A DNA stretch of 64,000 nucleotides from Gracilariopsis chorda (taxonomy: Eukaryota > Rhodophyta > Florideophyceae > Gracilariales > Gracilariaceae), in NCBI GenBank assembly GCA_003194525.1, contig NBIV01000201.1, positions 1 through 64,000 on the forward strand. The letters run 5' to 3'. Positions 35,597-45,588 of the stretch are shown here, piece after piece. The notes under the pieces are model-generated. The model saw nothing but the letters and a program-made list of their open reading frames with translations. It did not search any database and was not told the DNA's origin. A program made the position numbers and the translations under genes. The number at the start of each line of letters is the position of its first letter. Position 1 is the first letter of the stretch.

Positions 35597-37985
35597 CTAT
35601 TCTTCTTCAACTTGTTCTTCATAACCTCCCAGACCTTCCTCCCACTGCACCTCGACATGATCCGTCGCCTCACCTCTCCCAACATCTCGACTCTCTTTCA
35701 CCAACCTCTTCATCCACACATCTTCTGGCCGACACGCAGCAACATAACAGTCCAGCACCCCTCCCAGCCGTTTCTTCATATGTTCCAAAAAGTATTCATC
35801 CTTCACGGCCAAGTATATCCTCCGCTTCGAAGGTATCCACAGCGCTAGCGTCACTTCTCTATCCCCATTTCCAGCTATACAACGCGGGTCACCCTCATCG
35901 CAACCTTCATTCTCCAATTCTTCATGATGTAGCTCTCTCACCCTCTCCCACGTCACACCAAGTATATTCTCTACCGCGAGCGGAAGATACTCACTGTACA
36001 ACGTAGCAAATAACAACTGCGGTCTTCCTCCACGCCCCACATCTGTGTCCATTGCCTTCAAAACACATCCGATCCACGCATGCAAACGAGCCAAATGCAT
36101 CACTGTCCCATCAACGTACTCCATCTTTCCCTCCCTTTCCGTTCCCACCTCATATCCCATGAATTCTTCCAACACTTCCACTGCAGCCCCGTTCTTGAAG
36201 TACATTTCCCGTTCACTAAACTCTCTCAGCCGCCCAGCACCCTGAAATCCAGAATACGTAAGTTCTTCGATTTCTTTCATCCTCCAAGAACATAACCTTC
36301 CAATCCTCGCCTCCCCATCCCCCATGAACTTCGTCTTTGCTTCCTCTAACTGCTTCTTCAACTCAATGCCTAGCTCCGTCCCCTCTCGCGGTCACACACG
36401 TCGGGCTATCAAGTCATATCCAAGCAACGAAAACATTTTGTCCCGTGCCGCACGCTTCCGAACCCCAATCACATCACTCAACTTCTGCTTCATACGTTGC
36501 CTCAAATACCTGTCCGCAACAACCTCCCGCACGCATTGATCCTTCCTACCCACTTCACGAATCGACTCCCATCTCTCCCCGTCAATCTCAACGCCAACCA
36601 AGTACTTCAATAGTTCATTACTTCCTTCTCGCGACGAAGGCGTGTATGACCTCATCTCAGACGCAATCTCAAACGGACATCGAGGTGCAATCTCCTTTTC
36701 TCCCACAACAAACACACTCCCCTCTTTTCCCTTCCCCAATACTTCGCATCGATTCGTCCAGTTTCTTTCCACACCCTCCGAAGTAAAACAAAGCTCCGAT
36801 ACCTTCACCTTCGCATAGTACAACAACCTATCATACACTACCCTGGCAAACCCATGAAACATAAAAATCCTCTTGCACATCAACCACATACTTCCTATGC
36901 CCTCGCAATTCCTTTTCAACTTCAGATCACTTTCTCTCCCCTCGTCTCACCTTCATCCCTTCCCGTAAGCTATCTATCAGCATATTCTTCTCGCTCATCT
37001 CTTCTCTCATCCTCTTCAGTTCCTATTGCGTCAGCTTCAGTGACATCTTTAGGCTGCAGTGGTCCCCTTTGATCTGCCCGAGTTCTGGCTTCAACATATT
37101 GACCCTCTCAACTAACGAAGATCAAGATATCACACCAATTTCTTCATTCCCTGCATCTACCAAAATATTGACAGGCAGCCGTCGCTCCTCAGCAGGCTCA
37201 CTTGGCGACCGATGAACACTTCGTTTCCTCTCTCGCATTCCTTCCAGAGTCCGTGGCGTTCTGCTTCCTTTATCACTTTCCAAGTATTTAGCCATTTGCA
37301 CCTTTCGCGCCCGTACCGGGTTGCTCGTACGTTCTCCACGTTTCGATGCTTCCTGTATTCCATCCGTTGCTCTGACCACTTCTTCTACTTCTCGCGTTTC
37401 TTTTAAATTAGAGCGGCGTCCCACTCCTTCGTTTATCATATCTCTCGCCCATCTCTCCTTCACAATGTGATCCTCTTCGTCCCCATCGCTGTGTTCCAAA
37501 GAGACATTTACCTCTCCTAAATCTCGGTTTCCACTTGGGGCTCCACCTCTCTTCAGCGCACCTGCCTCTTCTATTTGGTTCCTTCCGGGCATATCTTCAC
37601 CCTTATCTCGGTCTTCAAACAGCGCATTTCCTTTCAACCATCCCTGATCAGTTACCTCTTTTGTTCTTCGACCAACCAACCCTTTTTTACCCTCCATTCT
37701 ACCACCCGACCCAGACATAGATCGCTGTCCCCGAACCGAATCTCTCCCGCCTGCTACATGCGCATGGGCATCAGCCGCCTTCAAATTCTCACTCGTCGTG
37801 CGCTCACTCGTCGTGCGCTCGGATCCGACGTTCTTTGCCCCACCTCTTCCCCTTCTCTTCGCAGCACCTTCTCCTGACCTCCTTCCCGATAATCCGCTCC
37901 TGGGAACACATGATTTTGGCTTTCGTTCCACTCGCGGCTCGCTCCTCAATAGCCTTTCGCCGCGTCTTAGCCGCACTCGCCGCAC
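35597..37985 (-). pseudogene. Long basic/coiled-coil protein, unknown C-terminal domain
   Basis: Two large minus frames (37985-37122 and 36949-35597) appear to be one gene. The N-terminal half is highly charged and low in complexity (RRGRGGAKNVGSERTTSE). After a TGA at 37122 the same frame continues (SSLVERVNMLKPELGQIK). It passes a TAG near 37045, then forms a coiled coil (ELKRMREEMSEKNMLIDS). A frameshift near 36940 leads into the C-terminal domain (IFMFHGFARVVYDRLLYYA). A TGA at 36392-36394 precedes a further 265 in-frame residues (KKQLEEAKTKF, VTLALWIPSKRRIYLAV). No clear ATG is visible near 37985, so the start is open. The function is unknown. Confidence 0.5.
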
Positions 37986-38322
37986 TACCCCTTCCCGGGC
38001 CTCGCTTCTTTCCCTTCGGCGCGATTCTTGGAGTCAAAACTCTTGCGCAAGTGGCTCGTGACGCTCTGGGTTGGCGCACGCCGTGTGTTTTCCGGGAAAA
38101 TCTCGCCACCCGATGCGCACAAAAATCTTTGCTTTTTGTGAAATCTTGAAAAAACAATCCTCGGTGGTACCGAAAATGGACGTTTTTGTGTCACATCTAT
38201 ATCGCTTTGTATCTTCTATCCCTACTGAAAAGTAATATTGTCCTAAGTTAGAACTAGACATCCGTTCACATAATAAACGACATCCTTTAGCCAAGCTATG
38301 GAGAAAAGTTTATAACAACAAA

Positions 38323-38955
38323 CTAATCAATGACTATCGTTCCATCCTCCACATTCAAATGGGTTTGCCAGTCATAAGCATCACCGTATCTGGCGAAGAG
38401 TTCCTCTCCCTGCTCTATGTCGGCTGTCGCCTCCATCTTAATAAGTTTGTAGTCCGTTATTCCCCCTGGTGTTCGTCCCACTCGCGGTGTCCATTTCATT
38501 CGCACATTAGCCTCCCTTTTTTTCAAGAGTCCATCCACCATGGCATCTAACTGTTTAACCCCTTCCAAGTATTTTGAATCGTTGATATACCCCGAAATAC
38601 AAGAAGGTGCAGGAACCACCCATAGAATGGGGTTTGCTTGTTTTCCATGCCAATTCGTCAGCTGTTTTCGATGCGGAAGTGATTGGAACTGTTGACCGTA
38701 GACTTCTATCTCCACCGCATACTTCCGGAAGCGATCCTTCGTCACACCCATGACTCCCTCCCCGTAGGTATTGTGACCTTCTTTCCGATTCGAAAGGTCA
38801 TGATAAACCAACGTCCCGTAGAAATAGCACACTACCTCGCCTGCAGCAATTCGACGAGTTGCAAACACTCCAACACCAGCATTTTCGTGACGAATAGTAG
38901 ACTTGCCCACTCGCAAGCCATATTCCACAGCCTCCAATGCCAATAGAGACTTCAT
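38323..38955 (-). CDS. SET-domain protein (putative lysine methyltransferase)
   Basis: An ATG at 38955 opens an intact 210-residue frame. SET motifs are in order: GVGVFATRRIAAGE (residues 27-40, SAM-binding start), YFYG (44-47), SGYINDS (121-127) at the NHS-like position with N kept and H replaced by D, and GEELFARYG (183-191) at the C-terminal end. There is no pre-SET cysteine cluster or other domain, so it is a minimal SET protein, like those of some large DNA viruses. SET proteins methylate lysine on histones or other proteins using SAM. It is the only unbroken gene in the cluster. The gap to the methyltransferase gene is 258 bases. Confidence 0.72.
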   Translation of the reverse strand: MKSLLALEAVEYGLRVGKSTIRHENAGVGVFATRRIAAGEVVCYFYGTLVYHDLSNRKEGHNTYGEGVMGVTKDRFRKYAVEIEVYGQQFQSLPHRKQLTNWHGKQANPILWVVPAPSCISGYINDSKYLEGVKQLDAMVDGLLKKREANVRMKWTPRVGRTPGGITDYKLIKMEATADIEQGEELFARYGDAYDWQTHLNVEDGTIVID

Positions 38956-39213
38956 GTTTTACAGATTCATTCTTCCCTGCAGCTCCCTCGGCCATCCATC
39001 CATAGCTTTCTTCCTTCCCAACTTCCCTAGAATTTCACTTTGCCACAAAGTGGAGAGAAAGTCGACAAGGTGTGGGGGGAGAATTTGGTACGGTGGAAAT
39101 CCGTCGACAGCCCTCCATAACACGGTTTGCCTGCTTCTTCTCATTGGGAATGCAGAGGAAACACAATGGGCCATATTTCGAAGCTCCTGGCTCTTCTCAA
39201 TATCCGTGTGTCC

Positions 39214-41474
39214 TTACTGTATTATGGAAGCGAAGCGAACAATAGCGGCATGCCTGGCGTGTTCAAAGCAAGCTTTGTCAGGTTCAAACCCCACAAACGT
39301 CCGATCCTTGGGCAGTTCCATGCACACCATCGCTTTCGAGAACGTTCTGGCAAACATGTCGACCACGAGGTATCCTGGCTGACTGAACCTGCAAATCAGC
39401 TTTTTCAACAGTGCCCTACACTTCTGTTCCGGTCGCACCCTCTTGCTCGTATACTTCCCATCCGGGTTTTTCACAGACCACATGAGCATCTCAATATTTG
39501 ACATCGGTGGCACCTGATCCATGATTGCATGATACGCTGGGTATCGTGAAGCAACATAATTGAAGTTCTCATAGTTGACCATCCGGTGCTGTTGTGCATA
39601 AGGAACTCCAGAACGAACAGCATGTACAGCGTATTCTGTCGTATGGTGCAACCGGCAACTTCTTCTCCCAACGTTACCCGTCGTATTACCTAAAGACCGT
39701 GCGAAATGGAGGGGCTGTTCGTCGATGACAAAGGAGTAACGCATCGTATCAGAGTCATCCATGTAGGTAACTTTCCGTAGCACATCCCGCTACAACGGTA
39801 CCTGATCCCATGAGCAGAACTGTATAATATGTCCACCAGGACGTAGAAGCTTTGAAGACCTCCTCGCTGACCTGCTCATGCCCTTCTCTGTCAGAATATC
39901 ATGTTCGCTGTTCTCCAAACGACGCTCAGAGCGAGTCCCATATGGCGGATCGGAAAGCAGGAACTGTACCCTTCCTTCAATAGATACCTCGCTTTCGCCA
40001 GAATTGTTGTCGTCAACTTCGATGAGATTTTCGAACTTGCAGTTGTGGAGACGGAAGTTGCGGCACATCTCCTTCTCACAATACTGTAAGCTTTCACATC
40101 ATCCAAAGTCGTAGTGTACAGTGGTGCACTAATCCCCGTGCCTTCGACATCATACGATAAGTTCTGTGACAAAGCTGTTGTCTGCAGTCCTTCAGTGGCC
40201 TTTGGTGCAGTACCACGTTCCGCAGTACCACGTTCCGCATACTCTACCATCTCTATCTCTTCCACGTCTTCCAACCCACCCTGATCACCACCTTCCACAC
40301 GCTCAGCACGTTCGTTCCCACCACCAGCCGTACCACTTTCTACCAGCTCCATAATGATGTCAACGTCTTCTGCGGGCTCTTGTTTCACAGATTGATGTAC
40401 TTTGAAATTGCTTCCATGCAATGCAATGAGCTTCAGAGGCTTTATGGCCTCTTGAACCGTAGTGACAAGAGATTCAATAAAGCTCTCAAACCGCAGAGGG
40501 AAAAGTCTCGTTCTCGTGATGATGAACCTTTTGAGGGCATCCCATTTGCTGGGAGCGGAGATGTCGAACAGTTTCTCTTGTACCACCACATTAGCAAGGT
40601 CATCAAGGTATTCTTTGGCACAAAGGCGAAGCACTGTATCCACTGGGTCCGGCAGATTCCATGCCCATTTGGTAACGTTTTCTTCTACTGTGGTGACGTT
40701 CTTCTCCTCCACAAACTGTTTGGAACAATCTTTGTGTTGGAAGCCCATGGAGCGTTGTGCGATATCGGTGAAGAATACACTGATATAGTCGAGTAAAATG
40801 TAAGGCAAGATCATAACCTCAAAGTTGGGAAACCCGAGGAATTGGGCGAAACAATCCCAAGCCCTAGTCACCAGCTGCACACCATACCCGACTCTCTGAC
40901 TCTGGGTCTTGTCCGACAAACTCAATTTCGAGAACTTCTTAGCTGCCATGCCCATTTTCCTCTTCCTACCACTTCCTTTCTTATCCACGGCATTCTGTTG
41001 CACCATAGACAACCCAATGACCATTTCAAAGTCGTTGCAAGGATCCGTGTGGAAAGCGGAAGATTTCTTGGTTGCTCCCAGAACACGGGACTTGCAAAAG
41101 ACAGATAGCAACACGTTACGGGGAATTCCTTTAAGCCCTTCCCTTTTACAATAAACCTTCCAAAAGTTCCTTACACGCCTGTCTTCTTCACGGTCCTTTA
41201 CGTCCACCACTCTTGCCATAAGATAGAGTTGACGTGGAGGGCCTCTGAGAGACATGTTACGGAGCTCGGAGTCCGAATACGAGATGTAATCCGGTCCGAT
41301 GAAAGTGAGAAACATTTTCTTGGCAGAGTCATGAACGTTGCGACTTTGTACCACGAACTCCACAAATTCGGTGTGCTTCAAACTTCTCGGCTCATCCACA
41401 TTTTGCCTCGTCGCTGCGTAGTCATCACGAACTGCAAGATAAGCATCAATAAGCTCTTCTCCGGTTCCATGCAT
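39214..41474 (-). pseudogene. DNA amino-methyltransferase (DPPY type) with large novel N-terminal region
   Basis: The ATG at 41474 starts about 460 residues of unrecognised sequence (YLMARVVDVKDREED, GIPRNVLLSVFCKSR). An acidic linker with a duplicated AERGTA follows. A one-base loss near 40090 shifts the frame, which continues as LQYCEKEMCRNFRLHNCKFEN. The catalytic motif LLSDPPYGT sits at about 39937-39957, then LLRPGGHIIQFCSW. A TAG near 39787 interrupts, and the frame goes on to a SAM-binding-like block near 39330-39370 (VVDMFARTFSKA) and FVGFEPDKACFEHA. Motif IV before motif I gives the beta-class order of N6-adenine or N4-cytosine enzymes. The usual FxGxG is FART, so SAM binding may be lost. 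The substrate base cannot be told from sequence. Confidence 0.7.
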
Positions 41475-41527
41475 CTTGAATGAACCCGTTTCCTTCGAAT
41501 TATGTTTCTCTTCGTGTTGGGTCAAGG

Positions 41528-41659
41528 TCCATGGTCCGAGGTGTCATGGTGCTCCATCCCGAACACGATGGAGCGCCAGGAATGAATTTTAATTAAAATT
41601 TCGCGTCCTGGCGCTCCATCGTGTTTGCGATGGAGCACCACGACACCTCGGACCATGGA
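41528..41659. repeat. 132-bp palindrome with nested hairpins
   Basis: Arms of about 66 bases (left from TCCATGGTCCGAGGTGTC, right ending with its complement) pair with few mismatches around an AATTTTAATTAAAATT centre. Each arm also contains its own inverted repeat, GCTCCATC with GATGGAGC. The whole could fold into a cross or T shape. It lies between the divergent starts at 41474 and 41879. A shared promoter or a replication or transposition site are possible roles. Confidence 0.9.
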
Positions 41660-41878
41660 TCTCGACCAAAAAATTATCAAGTTCTTTTTGCAATGCAAGT
41701 AATTGGGAGGGGAATTGCAGGGATGATACGTTGACGACAATGGATGTCATGAAACGTCTTGAAAACGATATATAGTGCTTAGGTCCATCTCTTTGGAACC
41801 AAGCATACGTGATCACGGGAGCATTCGACGTCAGCGGGTGCCAAGAAAACGCAAGCGCGACATTTGAAGTACTCAGCC

Positions 41879-42877
41879 ATGGATTCCACTGGGAATAAGA
41901 TAAACGCCCCATCACGGAAACGGACTCTGAGGAAGCCTGTTTCGCCGAAGAGACGTGTTATCGAAATGCCGACCACGCGAGGCAAAGCAAAGAGCCGGGG
42001 CGCCACCCGAACTGCCAGCCACCCTCAGCCATCAATTAGGGGCAATACGGGTCAGGTGCTTAAGGGCGATGCGGAGGTCAATCTGTTCGTACGAGTTGGG
42101 AGTAGTGATGCGAAGGTGAAGGTAGGAGAGGCGAAATTGCGCGGTATGGGGGTTGCTGGGGGGCCGGGGACGAGACTCTGTCGTTCTCTACACAACCATC
42201 CCCTGTCCTCTACGCAGAGACCTGGAGAGGACTTGGTGGTTATCTTTAAGACAAATATTTCGTCACACAAAGATGAGAAGTACCCTTATGTTTTTGGGGG
42301 TCCCGAGGAACCGCCCGTAACTTTGAAGGAGATGGTTTTAGCGGGTTTATATGCATGGGACACTTCGATGATGAGTGTCAAAAATAAAGGCGGAGAGGGG
42401 AATGAGTCGGTTCCACCGCAGTCAGGAGCAAATGTGAAGATTGTCCGCAGAATTGCAGCTTCCAGGACTACTGCAAGATAAGTCAAGCGCCTTCCCGCTG
42501 TTGCTGGTACACCATCAAGCATTTTAGTGACCAAAGCGCCGGTGAAGAGCCTGGAGAGCGGTGGAGAGGCTCCGGTGAAAACCCGTCAGAGCGGTGGAGG
42601 AAGATCAGGTGCTCCCGTGGGCGGCTCTGGAAAGCGAGGATGCCCTGAAGTCGGAGAAAGCTCCGATAATGACCTCATAGAGGTGCCTGTACTCTCCAGG
42701 AACGATCTTGATCCGGAGGAGAGGTTTTTATATGATGAAGGTGATGCTGTTTCTTTAGAAGAGGTGGATAACAGTCTGGGGGTCTTAGAAACCAATCGAG
42801 ATGATTATGACCAGCACAATTGCGTAATCGATATCCACAACATTCGATTTCCGAAGAACATGGTTCATGATGTTTAG
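41879..42877 (+). pseudogene. Unknown basic protein, divergent from the DNA methyltransferase
   Basis: The ATG at 41879 opens a basic N-terminal region (KRTLRKPVSPKRRV) that could bind nucleic acid or act in nuclear import. A globular-looking part follows (AEVNLFVRVGSSDAKVKVG, GEDLVVIFKTNISS, TLKEMVLAGLYAWD). A TAA at 42479-42481 interrupts, and the same frame continues (VKRLPAVAGTPSSILV). It passes a glycine-rich linker to an acidic end (ERFLYDEGDAVSLEEVD) and a stop at 42875-42877. No family is recognised. Its start lies 220 bases from the palindrome. Confidence 0.5.
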
Positions 42878-43071
42878 GAGTGTCGTTGAGGCTGTTAGGA
42901 CGACGAAATGGGTGGTATTGGAATCTGATGCGCGGTGCGTCGGGTGTGTGAAAACGGAGTTTTGCCCAGATGAGTTCCTGAGGATGAGTTGGAAGTCAAA
43001 CTAGGGCAGTATGAAGTTTGAAATTCAAAAGATGGAAATAAAAATGTTAGTTTTGGTTGGGTGTTCGAATT

Positions 43072-43098
43072 GGTGCTGGCCGCTGCGCGGCCAGCGCC
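43072..43098. terminator. GC-rich stem-loop after the cluster
   Basis: GGTGCTGGCCGC and GCGGCCAGCGCC form a 12-base stem with one mismatch around TGC. It lies about 195 bases after the last gene. It could mark the transcript end or the element edge; neither is shown. Confidence 0.45.
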
Positions 43099-43984
43099 AT
43101 TTCTAGATCTGTATCTAGCTTTTAGTGGAGAATGAACTTGCTCCAAAGTTGAAACTAGCGATGCGCATTGCAGGTGAGGCAAGGCTCTGTAAGATGTGGA
43201 AGTGTGAATTCCAAAAAATGTTTTTTTTACTTGGCAAGTGCCAGAAACTAGCATAATCTATCATTTTCGTAGTATTTTTGAGCTTTTGCCTAAGGAACTT
43301 GCCATCTAGCACCTCTATCTAGCATTCCAAGAACACCGACGTACATGCAACTATGGGAATTGCAGATAGAACATACCGGTACTCATAGAGTAACGACTTC
43401 GAAAATTTGACGAGAACCGCGTAAATGATCCGGCCTATACTGCAGCGACTGATTTTCACCACAATAAAGCGGACTGTGTCTGTATTCAATGAAATGCATG
43501 GTGAAAGAATTGCAATCGATTGTGGAAAGAGAGAACAAATTCCTAAACTAACTAGGTTGCGACCTCACAGCTACCAACTTCGGTTGCCAACGATCGTCTA
43601 CCGTACTTGCTGCGAACCTGCGAATTTTTACTGGTAGTGTAGTCATAGTAACGCCGAGAGTGTGAAAACTCATTTGTGATTTCGGACTTAAACAAGATAA
43701 TGCTTCTTCAACCCTGTCAGGAAATCTTATGTTGCTCTACCAGTTAGACGCTCCTTAAATTTTTTCCGTAGGGACACGTACATTGCACCAGAAGTCATCC
43801 GCAAAGGCTCTGATGATGTTCTTTGAATTGGGCAAGGTATACTTGAATACTCGCCCCAGAACCCAGCCGCGGTCCTCTGATTGAAGTAAAGTCACCACCT
43901 GCACACCTCACAAAACGTGCGCAACATTCAATCGCGATTCGTTTTCCTCCCTACATGCAGAAGTGTTAGAAAGTTTTTACTATT
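43099..43984. other. No gene seen
   Basis: AT-rich sequence with short frames only. Nothing recognisable was found. Confidence 0.5.
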
Positions 43985-44490
43985 CACCTTGCTTTTGGCA
44001 TAGTTGCTTCTAGGCTTTTTTTTATCTACCTTTATCACCTACTTTTATTCTGCTCAGTGTTCTTAGGAAATCAGTTACCCAGTTACTATGTCGATCTCAC
44101 CTTAACGCCGAGTTGACATCTTGGCGACACAGTGTCAATATGACATGACACCACGCTCATTTCAGGGAAAACTTCCACTAATCACGTGTACATCAGTAGC
44201 TCGGACGTACATGCCGCGTACTACTTACAAATTTGGCAGACATCTCACCTGCGACAGCAAAGGTCAAAAGGTCATGGAAAACTCCCACAACGAACCGTGC
44301 CAAGTCATCAGGCACTGAAACCGGTACAACCACCTAGGTATGGACGCCAACGAAGAGCACATGCCTACTACCGGTAAATACCGACGATTCTCATCACACT
44401 ATCGCCACTGATACACCAAGGTTAGAACCACTATATCAACCCCGATGAATGCTCCGAACTCCAACTAGGATCAAAACCATAGACTTCCAT
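43985..44490 (+). repeat. Dispersed repeat family R2, copy 1
   Basis: It matches 57430-58030 in the same orientation and 56445-57000 in reverse. Shared landmarks are TTACCCAGTTACTATGTCG, GACATCTTGG and TACTACTTACAA. The solo gypsy LTR has landed just beyond it. It may be an LTR of another family or a short non-autonomous element. Confidence 0.7.
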
Positions 44491-44519
44491 CTCGTTTTCA
44501 ACCGTTTTGCTTTGTTACT

Positions 44520-45583
44520 TGTGGGCGCCATCACGAGACGGTGACGCAGGGGGCGAAAATAAATGACAAATTAGCCTAAAAAGTGTGTTCCTCGTAGCTC
44601 GAAGCCCCAACAAAATGAAACGACACGAACAAAAGATCAAACGAACAACAAATGCAGGGACCAAAAGGACTCAACCTGCAACGATAAAAACAAATAAAAA
44701 AGGAGAGCACAACGCTCAATCCAAATACAAACTTCTTGATACTTCTTGAAGCGGCGCAGAACCCAAGAATTATTTCAAGGGTCACTAGGAGTCAGACTCC
44801 CGGCTTCCGGTAAGACACTCCGGATGTGGAGTGATTTCTGCAGCCTACCCACTTCTGCACCAACCAGAAACAGGTGCGTACAATCCTTACAGGGCTTCCA
44901 AAGGAGAGCTATAAACAGCTGGATATGCCTCTACTCTATACCCAATCTGGCCCTTTGCAGGAGAAGTTGCACGGCACGTCGCCTGCGGACAGCTTCCCGT
45001 CAAGCACCTCCGTCCGGAAACCACCAGGTGTTTCGAACGTCACCATTATCCGAGCAAAGCTCTGGTTGGGGCTCACAGACGACAGAAGCGCCTTTGGTAC
45101 ACACTACCCGTCTCCCGTCCATGCCAAGGGCGCTTCAACCGGTCTCAGCGACGGTAATGCCCCACCCCAAGTATGTACAAAGCGGCAAGCGCCTCACTAA
45201 GTGCGGTTGAAAGTTGGTTGTTGATATTAAACGTTGATACAGTTGTGAGGGTGAGGAGTTTTAGATGTGGTTCTTTAGATGAGTCCACACAGAAGTCCGG
45301 GACTCAACTCGCCCTTTTATAGAGTCAAAAAGCATGCAAAACAACACAGAAACGCGTTAATACTTTCTACTTACTCATGTGTGCGTCTAGGTTACTCTAT
45401 AGGCTTCCAGAAGCCTCTGGAACTGCACACTAACCAATATTAATTTAGCAACTGGCGCCTGCATCACCGAAATACAGTGTTAATGCTGAACCAGCAAAGC
45501 TTAGAATGCTCCAGACACTGCTGGGGCACTCTATACCTGTGTTCCAGCAGTGCTGGAACATTCTACCAATTTCGCGACCGACA
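44520..45583 (-). repeat. Solo LTR of the gypsy family (1064 bp)
   Basis: On the minus strand it begins TGTCGGTCGCGAA and ends ATGGCGCCCACA, like the LTRs at 1896-2958 and 7565-8626, but it is clearly diverged from them. It is flanked by the perfect 5-bp duplication TTACT (44515-44519 and 45584-45588). No internal region is present, so the element was removed by LTR-LTR recombination. It keeps TATAAAA (45315-45321 on minus) and the terminal ATG codon (44529-44531). Confidence 0.93.
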
Positions 45584-45588
45584 TTACT

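Larger units (their letters stand above)
34600..43100. mobile_element. Putative undescribed element: SET + DNA amino-methyltransferase gene cluster
   Basis: Five genes fill 8.5 kb with short gaps: two on plus at the ends and three on minus in the middle. The two at 34.6-37.9 kb converge with a 22-base gap. The two at 41.5-41.9 kb diverge around a large palindrome. Four of the five carry in-frame stops or a frameshift. The combination of a histone-methyltransferase-like SET gene with a bacterial-type DNA methyltransferase is not normal for a host locus. Known precedents for such sets are large DNA viruses and some large DNA transposons. No terminal inverted repeats, integrase or polymerase were found, so the limits and the mobile nature are inferred. 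Confidence 0.45.

Noticed and set aside
36337-36786. Plus frames opposite the coiled-coil gene
   Set aside because: Low-complexity Ser/Pro composition and location opposite a better minus frame mark them as shadows.
31541-42481. Many genes broken by a single in-frame stop, suggesting stop-codon reassignment
   Set aside because: TAA, TAG and TGA are all found as internal stops, and frameshifts occur too. Decay is the simpler explanation.
43735-43760. tRNA-like string GCTCTACCAGTTAGAC
   Set aside because: It is short and has no partner B box at tRNA spacing.
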